Source of the DNA: JBBKXP01 sp038251315
GTDB taxonomy: Bacteria; Pseudomonadota; Alphaproteobacteria; Rhodobacterales; Rhodobacteraceae
NCBI GenBank assembly: GCA_038251315.1
Contig: JBBSBK010000015.1
Location: 1-48,639, forward strand
DNA: 48,639 bases
Direction of reading: 5' to 3'
Part shown: one piece after another, positions 33,257 through 42,860 of the stretch
How positions within the stretch are numbered: the stretch's first letter is position 1
Layout: the number at the start of each line of letters is the position of its first letter
Position numbers and translations under genes: made by a program
The notes under the pieces: model-generated
The model's database searches: none
What the model saw: only the letters and a program-made list of their open reading frames with translations
What the model was told of the DNA's origin: nothing

Positions 33257-33490
33257 AACGTCTGCGTTTTCCGCATGGATCCGGGCTTTTGCACACCAAG
33301 GCTGACGCCACGCGACAGTCGCTGTGCCATCGCTTGGTTTTGACTCTGGACGCAACTCATCCTTCACAGCCTTGCCACAATTTTAACGCTTTCCGCAGCC
33401 AGACATTACCAAAGAACGACGATTTCTGAACCGCGGCACAACCAGTAGATGCCGCGCGAAACTGGAACCGAACTGAATTGAGGTGATCCG

Positions 33491-34438
33491 ATGAAAATAC
33501 TGGCAGTAGATGACGACCCGGTTTTTCTTGGTTTGCTTCTGACAATGCTGTCTGCAGCAGGACACTCCGATGTGATGACCGCAAGTTCTGGCCATCTTGC
33601 TTTGCGCCTGCTGGATGACTCATCAACGCCTTTCGACTGCATACTTCTCGACATTCAAATGCCCGGGATGTCGGGGGTCGAACTGTGCGCAGAAGTGCGC
33701 AAGCGCAGGAATTATCGCCGCACCCCGGTCGTCATGATCACGGCCATGTCCGGCAAACGTTTCATCGACGACGCTTTTGCGGCGGGTGCGACGGACTACA
33801 TGGTGAAACCTCTGGATCGCCACGACCTGAATGCGCGGATGGGGATGGTCTGTCGCCTTCAGGCCGAGAGAATGCGCACGATAGCGCTTGAGGAACAAAT
33901 CGGACTGGCAAACTCGGCCCCCGCCTTAGATTTCGGCGCACCGATCCTTATCGACGGCGTGGAGCGCGGCATCGAATATCTGGCACTGGAAAACTACCTG
34001 CTGATGCTTGGGAAAAGCCGTCTGCATGCCGTGTCGGCCTTTGGCATTCACGTCACAAACGCGGGATTTATTTTCGGCCAGACGGACAACTGGAACTTTA
34101 TGAATGTCCTGGGTGACGTCGCAACGGTGCTGTTGGATGCTTTGAAAGCTCAGGACGTTCTGCTTGCCTATGCCGGCAGCGGGTATTTCGTCTGTGTCCT
34201 GCGCTCGCCTCTGACCAGCGATCTGGAGCAGATTGAGGCTGCTGTAGGCTTTGGTCTTGAAGAATTCAACGACCTTTACAGGTCAGAGCACTTGCCACTC
34301 CCAAATGTGCGGCTCAGTGCACTTGTTCGCCATTCTTTGCTGGGTGTCCTGCGGCCAACACGGATTCTTGAACTGGCCCTTGCAATGCCACAACCCAGCG
34401 ACGCTCCCTTGCCCGCGTGGCGCAAGCTGGTCGCATGA
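33491..34438 (+). CDS. Response regulator with degenerate GGDEF-like C-terminal domain
   Basis: A 315-residue protein. The receiver domain (1-120) has the acidic pocket D7-D9, phosphoacceptor D54 in LLDIQMPG, and K106 in MVKPLD. After a helical linker (about 120-150), residues 150-310 resemble a nucleotide-cyclase fold in pattern, with AYAGSGYFVCVL (226-237) at the place of the A/I-x-Y-GGDEF signature. AGSGYF would not support diguanylate cyclase activity, so it is probably a protein-interaction or ligand domain. GAGGTGAT precedes the ATG at ideal distance. Its stop overlaps the start of the HPt gene (ATGA). The GGDEF assignment is tentative; the receiver is certain. Confidence 0.85.
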   Translation: MKILAVDDDPVFLGLLLTMLSAAGHSDVMTASSGHLALRLLDDSSTPFDCILLDIQMPGMSGVELCAEVRKRRNYRRTPVVMITAMSGKRFIDDAFAAGATDYMVKPLDRHDLNARMGMVCRLQAERMRTIALEEQIGLANSAPALDFGAPILIDGVERGIEYLALENYLLMLGKSRLHAVSAFGIHVTNAGFIFGQTDNWNFMNVLGDVATVLLDALKAQDVLLAYAGSGYFVCVLRSPLTSDLEQIEAAVGFGLEEFNDLYRSEHLPLPNVRLSALVRHSLLGVLRPTRILELALAMPQPSDAPLPAWRKLVA

Positions 34439-34809
34439 ATAGTGCAAACGCATCGCAATCTGCGAGTTCCCAACGCGTTGCGATCGCGTTGTCAGGTCTC
34501 GACGTGGCGCGCGGCAAGTTCCTCGATTTGATCGTTCGGCGGGTGCTGGACTTCGAAGCCTTTTCAGCCGAAATGCGTGCCCGGAAAGATGAGGACGGCG
34601 CACTAAAGGGCATTTCTGCGCTCTGCCACAAGATCTCTGGGGTGTCAGAGACAATCGGATTTCGGCGCGCCGGGGCGCTGGCCATGGAATTGGAGTTGCT
34701 GATCGAGGATGAGCGTATGGGCAAACGCCCCGGCCCGGAAATCTGGGGTCAGGCAGGGCCACTTCTCGAGCAACTCATGGACGAGTTGGAATCGTTGCTG
34801 GACGATTGA
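34435..34809 (+). CDS. Histidine phosphotransfer (HPt) protein
   Basis: A 124-residue helical protein with the HPt signature CHKISGVSETIGF; H65 is the expected phospho-accepting histidine, followed by the K-x2-G and late G of the motif. Helices before and after fit a four-helix bundle. The ATG at 34435 overlaps the stop of the response regulator. The gene ends six bases from the convergent hybrid kinase. A stand-alone HPt next to a hybrid kinase and receivers indicates a multi-step phosphorelay: kinase His to its own receiver Asp to HPt His to another receiver. Confidence 0.88.
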   Translation: MNSANASQSASSQRVAIALSGLDVARGKFLDLIVRRVLDFEAFSAEMRARKDEDGALKGISALCHKISGVSETIGFRRAGALAMELELLIEDERMGKRPGPEIWGQAGPLLEQLMDELESLLDD

Positions 34810-34815
34810 ACGGCG

Positions 34816-37800
34816 CTATGCGTTTACGCAATATCTGATCGCTTTTGCCAAATTGGCCAGTTTGACCGGCTTGGCAACATGCGTATCAAAACCTTCGATT
34901 GCATACTGCGCGACCTGATGTGCCATTGCGTTCGCCGTGACGGCGATGATCGGAATCGGATTGGCTTTGGCCGCATCCTCCAAATCGCGAATCCGGTGCA
35001 ATGCGGTAATGCCGTCCATTTTTGGCATGGCGATATCCATCAGGATCGCGTCGAATTTCCCTGGCTCCCACGATTGAACGGCGGCAAGCCCATCATTGGC
35101 GACTGTCACCTGTGCGCCTTGCAGCACCAACATTCTTTCCAAGACGTCGCAGTTGGTCTTGTTGTCGTCTGCTACAAGAATTCTCAATCCGTCCAATCTG
35201 GTCGTTTCTGCCTCAGGCGGCAATTCAATCCGTCTCTGATCCGAACCAATGGGCAGTGGCAATGTCACCAGGATCAACGTGCCTTCGCCGGGCACCGATT
35301 CAACGTCGATTTGGCCCTGCATCATCAGGACGAGTTTGCGGGTAATCGCCATGCCCAGACCGGTTCCGCCAAATCGCCGGGTCACCGAGGTGTCCGCCTG
35401 CGAAAACTCCTCGTGAATCCGTGCGATCTGAACGGGAGACATGCCGATACCGGTGTCTTTCACTTCGATAGAGAGTGGCTGGTCCTTCTTGCCGGTAATC
35501 TTTACCGTCACAGAACCCTTTTCGGTGAATTTGAGTGAGTTGCTGACAAGATTGTGCAGCACTTGGCGCACCCGGTAGGAGTCACCGACCCGGGGGAGAT
35601 CGGCACCCGATCCCAACAGCACCTCGAACGTCAGTCCTTTTTCGGCTGCCTGCAGGCCGTGGAGATCTTCCATCCGTTCCCCAAGTTCGCTGGGCCTGAA
35701 CGGGGCGGATTCAAATTCCAACTTGCCGGCTTCGATTTTCGACATGTCCAGAATGTCATTCAGAATGGTCAGAAGGGCCTCGCCGGACTCACGGATCGTG
35801 CCGATCATGCGTTTGTGGTCTTCATCCTCCAGCGACATTTCCAGAAGTTCGGCCATGCCGAGGACGCCGTTCAGGGGGGTGCGAATTTCATGACTCATAT
35901 TGGCCAGGAACATCGATTTGGTCTGGTTTGCGGTTTCGGCCCGCGCTTTGGCACGGACGATTTCGCTCACTTCAGACCCAACCCCGTGGTAGCCGATGAA
36001 TTCGCCAGTCACGCTGAATTTCGGCGTTGCGCTGATGCGGTACCATTTCTCGACATGCGGGTCTTTCGTTGGCGCACGGAACAAGAAATTGCGAAAGGGC
36101 TCATGGGCATTCTTCTTTGCCCTGAGCCATGCCCAGTCAGCGCTGGCGACTGAATGCGGAAATGGCGCGAGCCATTCGTCGCGCGTCTTTCCAAGAATAC
36201 ACTCATTAAGCTCGCCGTCGTTGTAGGGCTCCTGCTTGGACACGTAAGTGAACCGCATATCGCGATCCATTTCCCAGACCCAATCGCCGGTAAAGCTGGA
36301 AATGTCGGCGAATTTCTGCTCTGCCCGGTCTCTTTCGGCCAAAGCCTGTTCCAGCTCGGCGCGCGCGTTTTCCAGCGCTTCCTCGCGGGTCTTTTGCGCC
36401 GTGATGTCGATTTGAATCCCGGCCATGAAGGTCGCCTCGCCGCTTGACTTGCGACGAATGACCCGGCCGTTGTCCATCACCCAGATCATATGGCCATTCT
36501 TGTGCCGCAGCCGATATTCGGCGTTGTAGGAAGGGGACTCGCCGGCAATGCACCGATTGACGCCCAGTTCCGCCGAGTCAATGTCGTCCGGGTGTACCCG
36601 TTCCCGCCATGCTTCGTAAGTGATCGACGGGATTTCCTCCTTTGTGTAACCAAGCATTTCGGCCCAGCGGTCGTTGAAATCCTGCTGCCCGGACACAAGA
36701 TCCCATTCCCAGGTGCCCGCCTGCGCGCCTTCGATCAGGTCAAGCAGACGCTGCTCTGCCGCTTTGAGCGCACTGACATCGGAATGCACCCCCGACAACA
36801 CGGTCGCATTCCCCTGTTCATCACGCTGCGCCACAGAACCGCGTGACAGGATCCAGACCCAGTGTCCGCGCTTGTGGCGCATCCGGAATTCCATCTCGAA
36901 ATGCGCCGCTTCAGCCGGAAACCGGTCTGGCGTTGGTGTAACGAGGTCGGGCAGGTCTTCAGGATGAACAAACGATTCATACGTTTCCGTCGTCATCGGC
37001 GACAGCTCGTCGAGATCATATCCCAGCAAGTCCGCCCAACGGCTGTTGACGTGAAGAGAACCATCCACCAACGAACGCTCCCAGGTGCCAACCTGCGCGC
37101 CGTCCATCACCTGCCGCAAATGACGTTCGGCCAGCTTGATTTGCGTGATATCCGTGATCATCGCCATCAACTGGCCGTCCGCCAGACGGGTTTGCACGAT
37201 GCGGAAAATCCGACCGTCGGAAAGTTCTCTTTCCATCCGCAAGCAACTGGGTGCAGACTCGTCGGCAGAACTCTCTGCCAGATCATCGGGCGTTTCAACC
37301 GGCAGGATTTTTCCAGCGACTGCCAGACGTTTCAGCGTGCCGTCGGCAATCTTGCCAATCTCTGACGGGCACAGCTTTGCAACCAGTGTCCGGAACTGCT
37401 GATTGCACAACACCAGTCGGTCCCGATTATCGAAAACGACAAATGCATCGTCCAGCGCTTCCATCGCGCCGGTCATCTGCGCGATAACCGTCTGAATCTG
37501 TTTGGCCTGCTCTGCAGCTTCGATGGCTCTGCGCTTGCGATCGCTGATATCAGTCTCAACAGCGATGAATCGGACCAAGGCTCCAGCGTCATCGAAAATC
37601 GGCTGGATGCGCATGTCCAGCCAGTACTCTTTGCCGGTTTTCGAATGGTTCACAATCTCGGCCCGAACGGGTTTGCCGGCGCTCAGTGCGTTGCGGATCT
37701 GCGTAATCGTCTTCTGGTCGACATTTTTGTTTTGCAACAGCGGTCCCGGCCGCTTTCCGATCACTTCCGCAAGAGTGTGCCCGGTCAGCTTTTCGAAGGC

Positions 37801-38853
37801 GTCATTCACGTATTCGATGCGCTCTTCGTGGTCGGTCACGACGACCAGATCACTGGTCGCGCGGGCGACTTCGCTCAGACGCTCCAAAGCGCTGCGCTGT
37901 TCGGTTTCGAAAGTGACGTCGCGGCTGACAAACACATAGCGTGGCCGAGGGTCGACCGCCGTTCCTTCGCGCCGAAAAGCCCGCACGTTGTAAACACGGT
38001 CGCCCCTTTTCAGCGTTCGTTTGTAAATCTGGACCCCCGGCTGCTTGCCGCGGTCCAACGCCGTCATCATCTCGCGCCGTTCGAGGGCGGCAGCCGGCGG
38101 CAACTGATCCTCCAGAAGCTTGCCGATGGCAGCTTCTGCGTCTCCGGTAAATTCGTCGATGAGGGCAGCCTGAACAAAGGTGAATCGGCCATCAGAATCG
38201 ACTTCGGAAATGATATCCGGCAAGGTCTTGAGCGTCGCCTGAAGGTCTTCCAGCCGAGATTTCTCGGTCGCAGTCTTGTCGGCTTGCCGCCGCCGTTCTG
38301 CCGCCCGGTCAAGCGCCGCGAGGATCCCCTCCATAACCGGGGCCAGCCGGGCGAGGCCCACGGCGCCCGGCCTTTCGCCGTCCTTCTCCCACGCGAACAA
38401 AGCCACGGCCTCGCCACCGCGAACGGGCACGATCGCAAAAGGACGACCGGTCCAGTCCGCCATATCAAGGATGCCTGCCAGATCGGCGGGCAGGACCGCA
38501 TCAGACCCAATGACCAGCGGAGCATTCCCCGCGAAAAAACTGGGCGTCCGCGCGCCCAAGGCACGGATCAGAGCGTCGGTTGGCAACTTTTGCGCTGGCG
38601 CAGTCTCGCTGGCCCACTCTGCGACTGACATCTTGTCGTCCGATTGCGCGATCTTTACGAACTGCACCCGAACCGCGCCAAGTGCCAACCCAAGTTGGCC
38701 CAAGGCGTCCGAAACAGCGGAGTGGACATCCTGATCCGGCCTGCGATTCAGTTCGCTCAGCACTGAAATCGTGAGGGAATCGACTGACAGCCTGACTTGG
38801 AGTTTGGACACGAAAGTTGACCTTCCTGTTACTTCGAATTCATATTCAATCAT
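34816..38853 (-). CDS. Hybrid sensor histidine kinase with six PAS domains and C-terminal receiver
   Basis: About 1345 residues, with no obvious membrane segments, so probably cytoplasmic. From the ATG at 38853: GAF-like region (about 30-185), coiled coil, then PAS-like domains at about 205-320, 331-445, 458-575, 580-700, 702-820 and 848-965, the fourth and fifth with PAC repeats (GTWERSL, GTWEWDL). HisKA has H988 in MSHEIRTPLNG; HATPase boxes are HNLVSNSLKF, DTGIGM and GGTGLGM; the receiver (about 1223-1345) has phosphoacceptor D1273 in LMDIAMPKMDG. The start is uncertain: the open frame reaches 38985 with several ATGs and none has a clear ribosome site. The signal is unknown; two adjacent receivers and an HPt are the likely partners. 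Confidence 0.9.
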   Translation of the reverse strand: MIEYEFEVTGRSTFVSKLQVRLSVDSLTISVLSELNRRPDQDVHSAVSDALGQLGLALGAVRVQFVKIAQSDDKMSVAEWASETAPAQKLPTDALIRALGARTPSFFAGNAPLVIGSDAVLPADLAGILDMADWTGRPFAIVPVRGGEAVALFAWEKDGERPGAVGLARLAPVMEGILAALDRAAERRRQADKTATEKSRLEDLQATLKTLPDIISEVDSDGRFTFVQAALIDEFTGDAEAAIGKLLEDQLPPAAALERREMMTALDRGKQPGVQIYKRTLKRGDRVYNVRAFRREGTAVDPRPRYVFVSRDVTFETEQRSALERLSEVARATSDLVVVTDHEERIEYVNDAFEKLTGHTLAEVIGKRPGPLLQNKNVDQKTITQIRNALSAGKPVRAEIVNHSKTGKEYWLDMRIQPIFDDAGALVRFIAVETDISDRKRRAIEAAEQAKQIQTVIAQMTGAMEALDDAFVVFDNRDRLVLCNQQFRTLVAKLCPSEIGKIADGTLKRLAVAGKILPVETPDDLAESSADESAPSCLRMERELSDGRIFRIVQTRLADGQLMAMITDITQIKLAERHLRQVMDGAQVGTWERSLVDGSLHVNSRWADLLGYDLDELSPMTTETYESFVHPEDLPDLVTPTPDRFPAEAAHFEMEFRMRHKRGHWVWILSRGSVAQRDEQGNATVLSGVHSDVSALKAAEQRLLDLIEGAQAGTWEWDLVSGQQDFNDRWAEMLGYTKEEIPSITYEAWRERVHPDDIDSAELGVNRCIAGESPSYNAEYRLRHKNGHMIWVMDNGRVIRRKSSGEATFMAGIQIDITAQKTREEALENARAELEQALAERDRAEQKFADISSFTGDWVWEMDRDMRFTYVSKQEPYNDGELNECILGKTRDEWLAPFPHSVASADWAWLRAKKNAHEPFRNFLFRAPTKDPHVEKWYRISATPKFSVTGEFIGYHGVGSEVSEIVRAKARAETANQTKSMFLANMSHEIRTPLNGVLGMAELLEMSLEDEDHKRMIGTIRESGEALLTILNDILDMSKIEAGKLEFESAPFRPSELGERMEDLHGLQAAEKGLTFEVLLGSGADLPRVGDSYRVRQVLHNLVSNSLKFTEKGSVTVKITGKKDQPLSIEVKDTGIGMSPVQIARIHEEFSQADTSVTRRFGGTGLGMAITRKLVLMMQGQIDVESVPGEGTLILVTLPLPIGSDQRRIELPPEAETTRLDGLRILVADDNKTNCDVLERMLVLQGAQVTVANDGLAAVQSWEPGKFDAILMDIAMPKMDGITALHRIRDLEDAAKANPIPIIAVTANAMAHQVAQYAIEGFDTHVAKPVKLANLAKAIRYCVNA

Positions 38854-39026
38854 GGATTGAATCGCACGAACAACACGGATCGCAACACAATATCGTGGGG
38901 TAGGCATGTGGGTCTTTGGTGCAACACGCTTTTCGCTCATTCGTAACGACAAATGTTGTGCAGCGCGATGATCGTCACCGCACATCGCGGCGCGTCACGA
39001 CGGCCGCCCCGCAACCTCAGCGAGCT

Positions 39027-39410
39027 TCAGGATCCCCGAAGCATCGTGTAGATCGTTGCAACGAACTCTTCACTGCGCAGGGGTTTGGGGACGATTGCGA
39101 TGTTGGCGCCTGCGCCGCCGCTCGACACACCCATCGCGACCGCAGCAGCCTCTGCGGTAAACCGGATGATTGGCGTTTTCATGTTGATCGAGGTTCCGGC
39201 CCGAATGTGCCGAATGACCCGGTCACCTGTCAGGTAGGGCATGTTCTGATCCAGGATCATCAGGTCAAAGTGCTGTGTCAGTGCCGCCTCCAGTGCCGCA
39301 CGGCCATCGCCGACAATCGTCAGTGCGATATCCCCGCGCGGCGCGAGGAAACTGCGAACGATCTCCTGGTTCACCTCGTCATCTTCGGCCAACAAGACTC
39401 GATATTCCAT
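39027..39410 (-). CDS. Single-domain response regulator
   Basis: A 127-residue receiver-only protein. Acidic pocket E9-D11 in LLAEDDEVNQE, phosphoacceptor D54 in MILDQNMPYL, and lysine in IVPKPLRSEE are visible. There is no output domain. The ATG at 39410 has AGGA five bases upstream, better than the in-frame start 11 codons earlier. It is upstream of and co-directional with the hybrid kinase (173-base gap), so it may be a target or phosphate sink of that kinase through the HPt protein. Confidence 0.88.
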   Translation of the reverse strand: MEYRVLLAEDDEVNQEIVRSFLAPRGDIALTIVGDGRAALEAALTQHFDLMILDQNMPYLTGDRVIRHIRAGTSINMKTPIIRFTAEAAAVAMGVSSGGAGANIAIVPKPLRSEEFVATIYTMLRGS

Positions 39411-39518
39411 AGCATTCCTAACGGCATCGTTGCACGAGACCAACTCCCTTGCATAACACTACTCCAAATCATCCTGCCTGCAAAATGCGGTCGAATTTGT
39501 ACCAAATTGAGGAGTGGA

Positions 39519-39867
39519 TCAGGCCACCGGACAGTTAGCGACGGATCTTCGAAACCACCGGTCGGCTTCGGGCGGTGCAAGCGGCAGCCAGGCCTTGATC
39601 ATGGTCCTTGCGGCAAACCTGTCGGGCAGAAAATAGAACAGCAGGTAGAAGGTGATGATGACCCCGCCAGCTGAAAAAGTGACCCCTTGGCAAACGTCGG
39701 CCCGATGTTGCACGGCCATGTCGCAACCTTGCCATTATCGATGGCAAATCGAACTGTCGGGCGATCCAGTCCATCAGTGGCGGAAGGCTGGGATAGCTGT
39801 CGGGCAAATTGTGGAGTGTGCCTTTCTCGACCCTGCCTGAAAGGATTTGATGCGCGCCGACGATCAG
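39519..39867 (-). pseudogene. Frameshifted fragment of an AI-2E family (PerM-like) permease
   Basis: Two minus-strand frames join near 39715 to give a plausible AI-2E transporter segment: first LIVGAHQILSGRVEKGTL with YPSLPPLMDWIARQFDLPS, then after a frame change GVTFSAGGVIITFYLLFYFL and ARTMIKAWLPLAPPEADRWF. The order (amphipathic helix, membrane helix, LPL-P-E-AD loop) fits the middle of the family. Both ends are missing (family about 350 residues). The rest of the 628-base gap between the receiver gene and the amidase holds nothing else I can support. Confidence 0.6.
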
Positions 39868-40038
39868 GGGGGCTTGGACCAGAACCGGGTCGATTCAACA
39901 TCAACCCGGTCCACCAGAGCCCCGGACTGAACGGCTGGGCGACCGGCATGATGACTGCTCGCAAAGCTCTTCCGACAGGGCCGGTTTGAACGCTATTGTT
40001 AAGGCAGACCGCGGGCCCTGTGCAAAGGACTTATCCAA

Positions 40039-41430
40039 ATGACCGAGCTGTTTCGTTACTCAGCCTCCCAAATCGCGCGTGCTGTGCGCGGACGATCCGT
40101 ATCGGCCGTCGAAGTGACTCAGGCGCATATCGATCGCATGGATCAGGTCAACCCGACGATCAACGCCGTCGTTCAGGATGGCCGCCGCGAGGCTTTGGAT
40201 GCGGCCCGCGCGATTGATGCGCAGATCGCGCGGGGCGAAGACCCCGGGCCCATGTCGGGCGTTCCGTTTACGACCAAGGTCAACGTCGATCAGGCCGGGT
40301 TTGCCACCACAAATGGGCTGATCGAACTGAAGAACGCGTTGGCAGGGCAGGACAGTCCGGTCGTCGCCAATATTCGCAAAGCGGGCGGAGTAATCATCGG
40401 GCGCACCAACACGCCCGCCTTTTCGCTGCGCTGGTTCACCAAGAACACCCTGCATGGCCAGACCCTGAACCCGCGCAATGCCAGTATCACGCCGGGCGGA
40501 TCATCCGGGGGTGCATCTGCTGCTGTGGCTGCCGGAATCTGCGCCGTGGGTCATGGGACAGACATCGCCGGATCGGTTCGATACCCTGCCTATGCATGCG
40601 GTGTGCACGGGTTGCGGCCCACTTTGGGTCGTATCCCCGCCTATAATGCGACGGCGGCAGATCGGTTCATCGGTGCGCAGGTGATGGCCGTTTCAGGGCC
40701 GATTGCCCGCACGATGGAAGATATCGGCCTGGCCCTAGTTGCCATGTCAGCGGCGGACGTGTTGGATCCGTGGTATGTACCCGCCCCATTGCAGTCGGGG
40801 CCCTTCAGGAAACGGGCCGCGTTGACAGTGGCGCCGGATGGCATGCCGGTCGCGCCGGCAATAAAGACTGCATTGACGCAGGCGGCGCGCTGTCTTGAAG
40901 CTGCCGGCTGGGAGGTTGAGGAGGTACCCTGCCCTCCCATGCGCGCCGCGGCCGACATCAACGCGAAACTGTGGATGGCGGAAACCAAATTCGCCGCCGC
41001 AGGCCTGATGGAACGCGCGGCCGATCCGGACGCGCAGTTTGTGTTTGCAACGATGCGCCGAGAGGCAGGCGAGATTGATCTGGACACGGTCATGATCGCC
41101 TTGCAGCAACGGGCGACATTAGTCCGAAAATGGGAACTCTTCCTGCAAGATTACCCTGTGTTGATCTGCCCGGTCTCCGGCGAGCTGCCGTTTGAACAGC
41201 AGCTCGACGTTCGGTCAGAGGCTGATTTTCTGCGGGTCTACGAGGCGCAGCTGACGCAAAGGGGCCTGCCTGCAATGGGAATGCCCGCGCTTGCAGTGGC
41301 CACCGGCGCGGCAGACGGAAGACCCGTCGGCGTCCAACTGGTCGCCGGACGGTTTCGCGAGGACGTCCTCATTGCTGCTGGTACCGTTATCGAAGCTCAA
41401 TGCGCCGCGCCGGTCGTGGCCGATTTTTGA
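40039..41430 (+). CDS. Amidase signature family hydrolase
   Basis: A 463-residue amidase. The Ser-cisSer-Lys triad is visible: K80 in PFTTKVNVD, cis-Ser within GGSSGG (153-158) and nucleophile S179 in TDIAGSVRYPA. These enzymes hydrolyse amide bonds; the substrate varies widely and cannot be read. The GatA role is unlikely because no gatB or gatC is nearby. AAAGGA stands nine bases before the ATG. The following genes encode TAXI-TRAP uptake, so an imported amide or a related carboxylate may be the substrate, although a 400-base gap separates them. Confidence 0.9.
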   Translation: MTELFRYSASQIARAVRGRSVSAVEVTQAHIDRMDQVNPTINAVVQDGRREALDAARAIDAQIARGEDPGPMSGVPFTTKVNVDQAGFATTNGLIELKNALAGQDSPVVANIRKAGGVIIGRTNTPAFSLRWFTKNTLHGQTLNPRNASITPGGSSGGASAAVAAGICAVGHGTDIAGSVRYPAYACGVHGLRPTLGRIPAYNATAADRFIGAQVMAVSGPIARTMEDIGLALVAMSAADVLDPWYVPAPLQSGPFRKRAALTVAPDGMPVAPAIKTALTQAARCLEAAGWEVEEVPCPPMRAAADINAKLWMAETKFAAAGLMERAADPDAQFVFATMRREAGEIDLDTVMIALQQRATLVRKWELFLQDYPVLICPVSGELPFEQQLDVRSEADFLRVYEAQLTQRGLPAMGMPALAVATGAADGRPVGVQLVAGRFREDVLIAAGTVIEAQCAAPVVADF

Positions 41431-41830
41431 CGGCGGCGTTCTTTTCATCCGGTCAGGGGACGAAGTGACTTTTGCGAAAGCAACAGGTCCTCGACGTTCA
41501 GCAGCAACATCAGAAACCGTATCATGACCGCCACGTCCTATGACAGCCCGCGGCCGACTGACCATGCCTTCAGGCCAATCAGGTATCTGCTACCACCTTG
41601 ACGAACTTGACTCATGGTCAAGCGGCATAACCCGCGCCCTCCGCTCCAAGATCAGCGTCTCCGTGTCAAATCATTCGACAACAGACACTTTCTGCTACCG
41701 ATCAGATTGTTTTCTACCGCGACGATTTCCGGCACGGCGGCTGATTTCTTGCATTGCCCGGAGCAAATGGTCCAAGATGCCCGAACGGATCGGTCCGCAA
41801 GGGCGGGTCTGCCATTTCTGGGAGGAGACC
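41431..41830. other. Gene-free gap before the TAXI-TRAP operon
   Basis: No protein-coding frame here has a ribosome site or recognisable similarity. An open frame in phase with the TAXI gene runs back to 41540, but it lacks the character of the mature protein and the signal peptide begins at 41831. The gap contains one notable dyad at 41606-41622 and is probably the promoter and leader of the transporter operon. Confidence 0.5.
41606..41622. promoter_or_regulatory. Inverted repeat CTTGAC-N5-GTCAAG, possible operator of the TAXI-TRAP operon
   Basis: A perfect six-base inverted repeat around TCATG, 208 bases before the TAXI start in an otherwise empty gap. It could be a GntR- or MarR-type operator. 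No regulator gene lies beside it, so the assignment is weak. Confidence 0.35.
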
Positions 41831-42787
41831 ATGACTATTTTGAAATCCGCTGTGCGTAGCTGCGCGCTGATCAGTGCGATTGCGACGGCACCGCTGGCCG
41901 CACAGGCCGAAGAATTCATCAATATCCTGACCGGGGGTACATCGGGTGTCTATTATCCGTTGGGTGCGGGTCTGGCCAATATCTATGGGGAAACGATCCC
42001 CGGTGCGCGCACGCAGGTGCAATCGACAAAGGCCAGCGTCGAGAACCTGAACCTGTTGCAGTCGGGCGGGGGTGAACTGGCTTTCGCGCTGGGTGACAGT
42101 GTGGCGATGGCCTGGGCCGGTAATGCCGATGCGGGTTTCCCGGAAAAGCTGGACCGCCTGCGGGGCATCGCCGCCATCTATCCCAACTACATTCAGGTCG
42201 TCGCCAGTCAGGAAAGCGGGATAACCGATTTCGCCGGGCTGGCCGGAAAAAGCCTGTCGGTCGGTGCGCCCGCGTCGGGAACGGAACTGAACGCACGGGC
42301 AATCTTTGGCGCGATGGGGATGTCGTATGAGGATCTGGGCAAGGTGGAATATCTGCCCTTCGCGGAATCGGTCGAGCTGATCAAGAACCGCCAGCTTGAC
42401 GGCACGCTGCAGTCGGCGGGTCTTGGCGTTGCGTCGATCCGCGATCTGGCCTCGTCCCTGCCGATTACGGTCGTCGCGATTCCGGCTTCGGTGGCGGAAA
42501 CGCTTGGTGCGCCCTACGTCGCCGCGACCATTCCCGCCAACACCTATGACGGACAGACGGCGGATGTGCCAACCGTGGCGGTATCGAACTATCTGGTCAC
42601 CCACGAAGGCGTCAGTGACGAGATTGCCTATCAGATGACCAAGCAACTGTTTGAAAATCTTGACACGCTGACCGCGTCGCACAATGCCGCGACGCAAATC
42701 AACCTCGAGGCAGCGTTGAACGGCATGCCGATCCCGCTGCATCCGGGAGCAGAGCGGTATTACCGCGAGGTCGGCGTGATCAAGTAG
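41831..42787 (+). CDS. TAXI-family TRAP transporter solute-binding protein
   Basis: A 318-residue exported protein. The signal peptide ends at AQA (about residue 26, ATAPLAAQA-EE). The mature start FINILTGGTSGVYYPLGAGL is the TAXI-family hallmark, followed by QVQSTKASVENLNLL and ELAFALGDSVAMAW. GGGAGGAGACC directly precedes the ATG at 41831, which fixes the start despite a longer open frame. It delivers a substrate, commonly an organic or amino acid, to the fused TRAP permease 73 bases downstream. Confidence 0.94.
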   Translation: MTILKSAVRSCALISAIATAPLAAQAEEFINILTGGTSGVYYPLGAGLANIYGETIPGARTQVQSTKASVENLNLLQSGGGELAFALGDSVAMAWAGNADAGFPEKLDRLRGIAAIYPNYIQVVASQESGITDFAGLAGKSLSVGAPASGTELNARAIFGAMGMSYEDLGKVEYLPFAESVELIKNRQLDGTLQSAGLGVASIRDLASSLPITVVAIPASVAETLGAPYVAATIPANTYDGQTADVPTVAVSNYLVTHEGVSDEIAYQMTKQLFENLDTLTASHNAATQINLEAALNGMPIPLHPGAERYYREVGVIK

Positions 42788-42860
42788 CGACCGCAACTGA
42801 CTGACCAGGGGCGCACCGACCCGGTGCGTCCATCCCCGTTCTTGCAGCTTCGAGGCGCTC

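Noticed and set aside
33491..34438. Active diguanylate cyclase
   Set aside because: The signature position reads AGSGYF, which lacks the glycine pair and acidic residues needed for catalysis.
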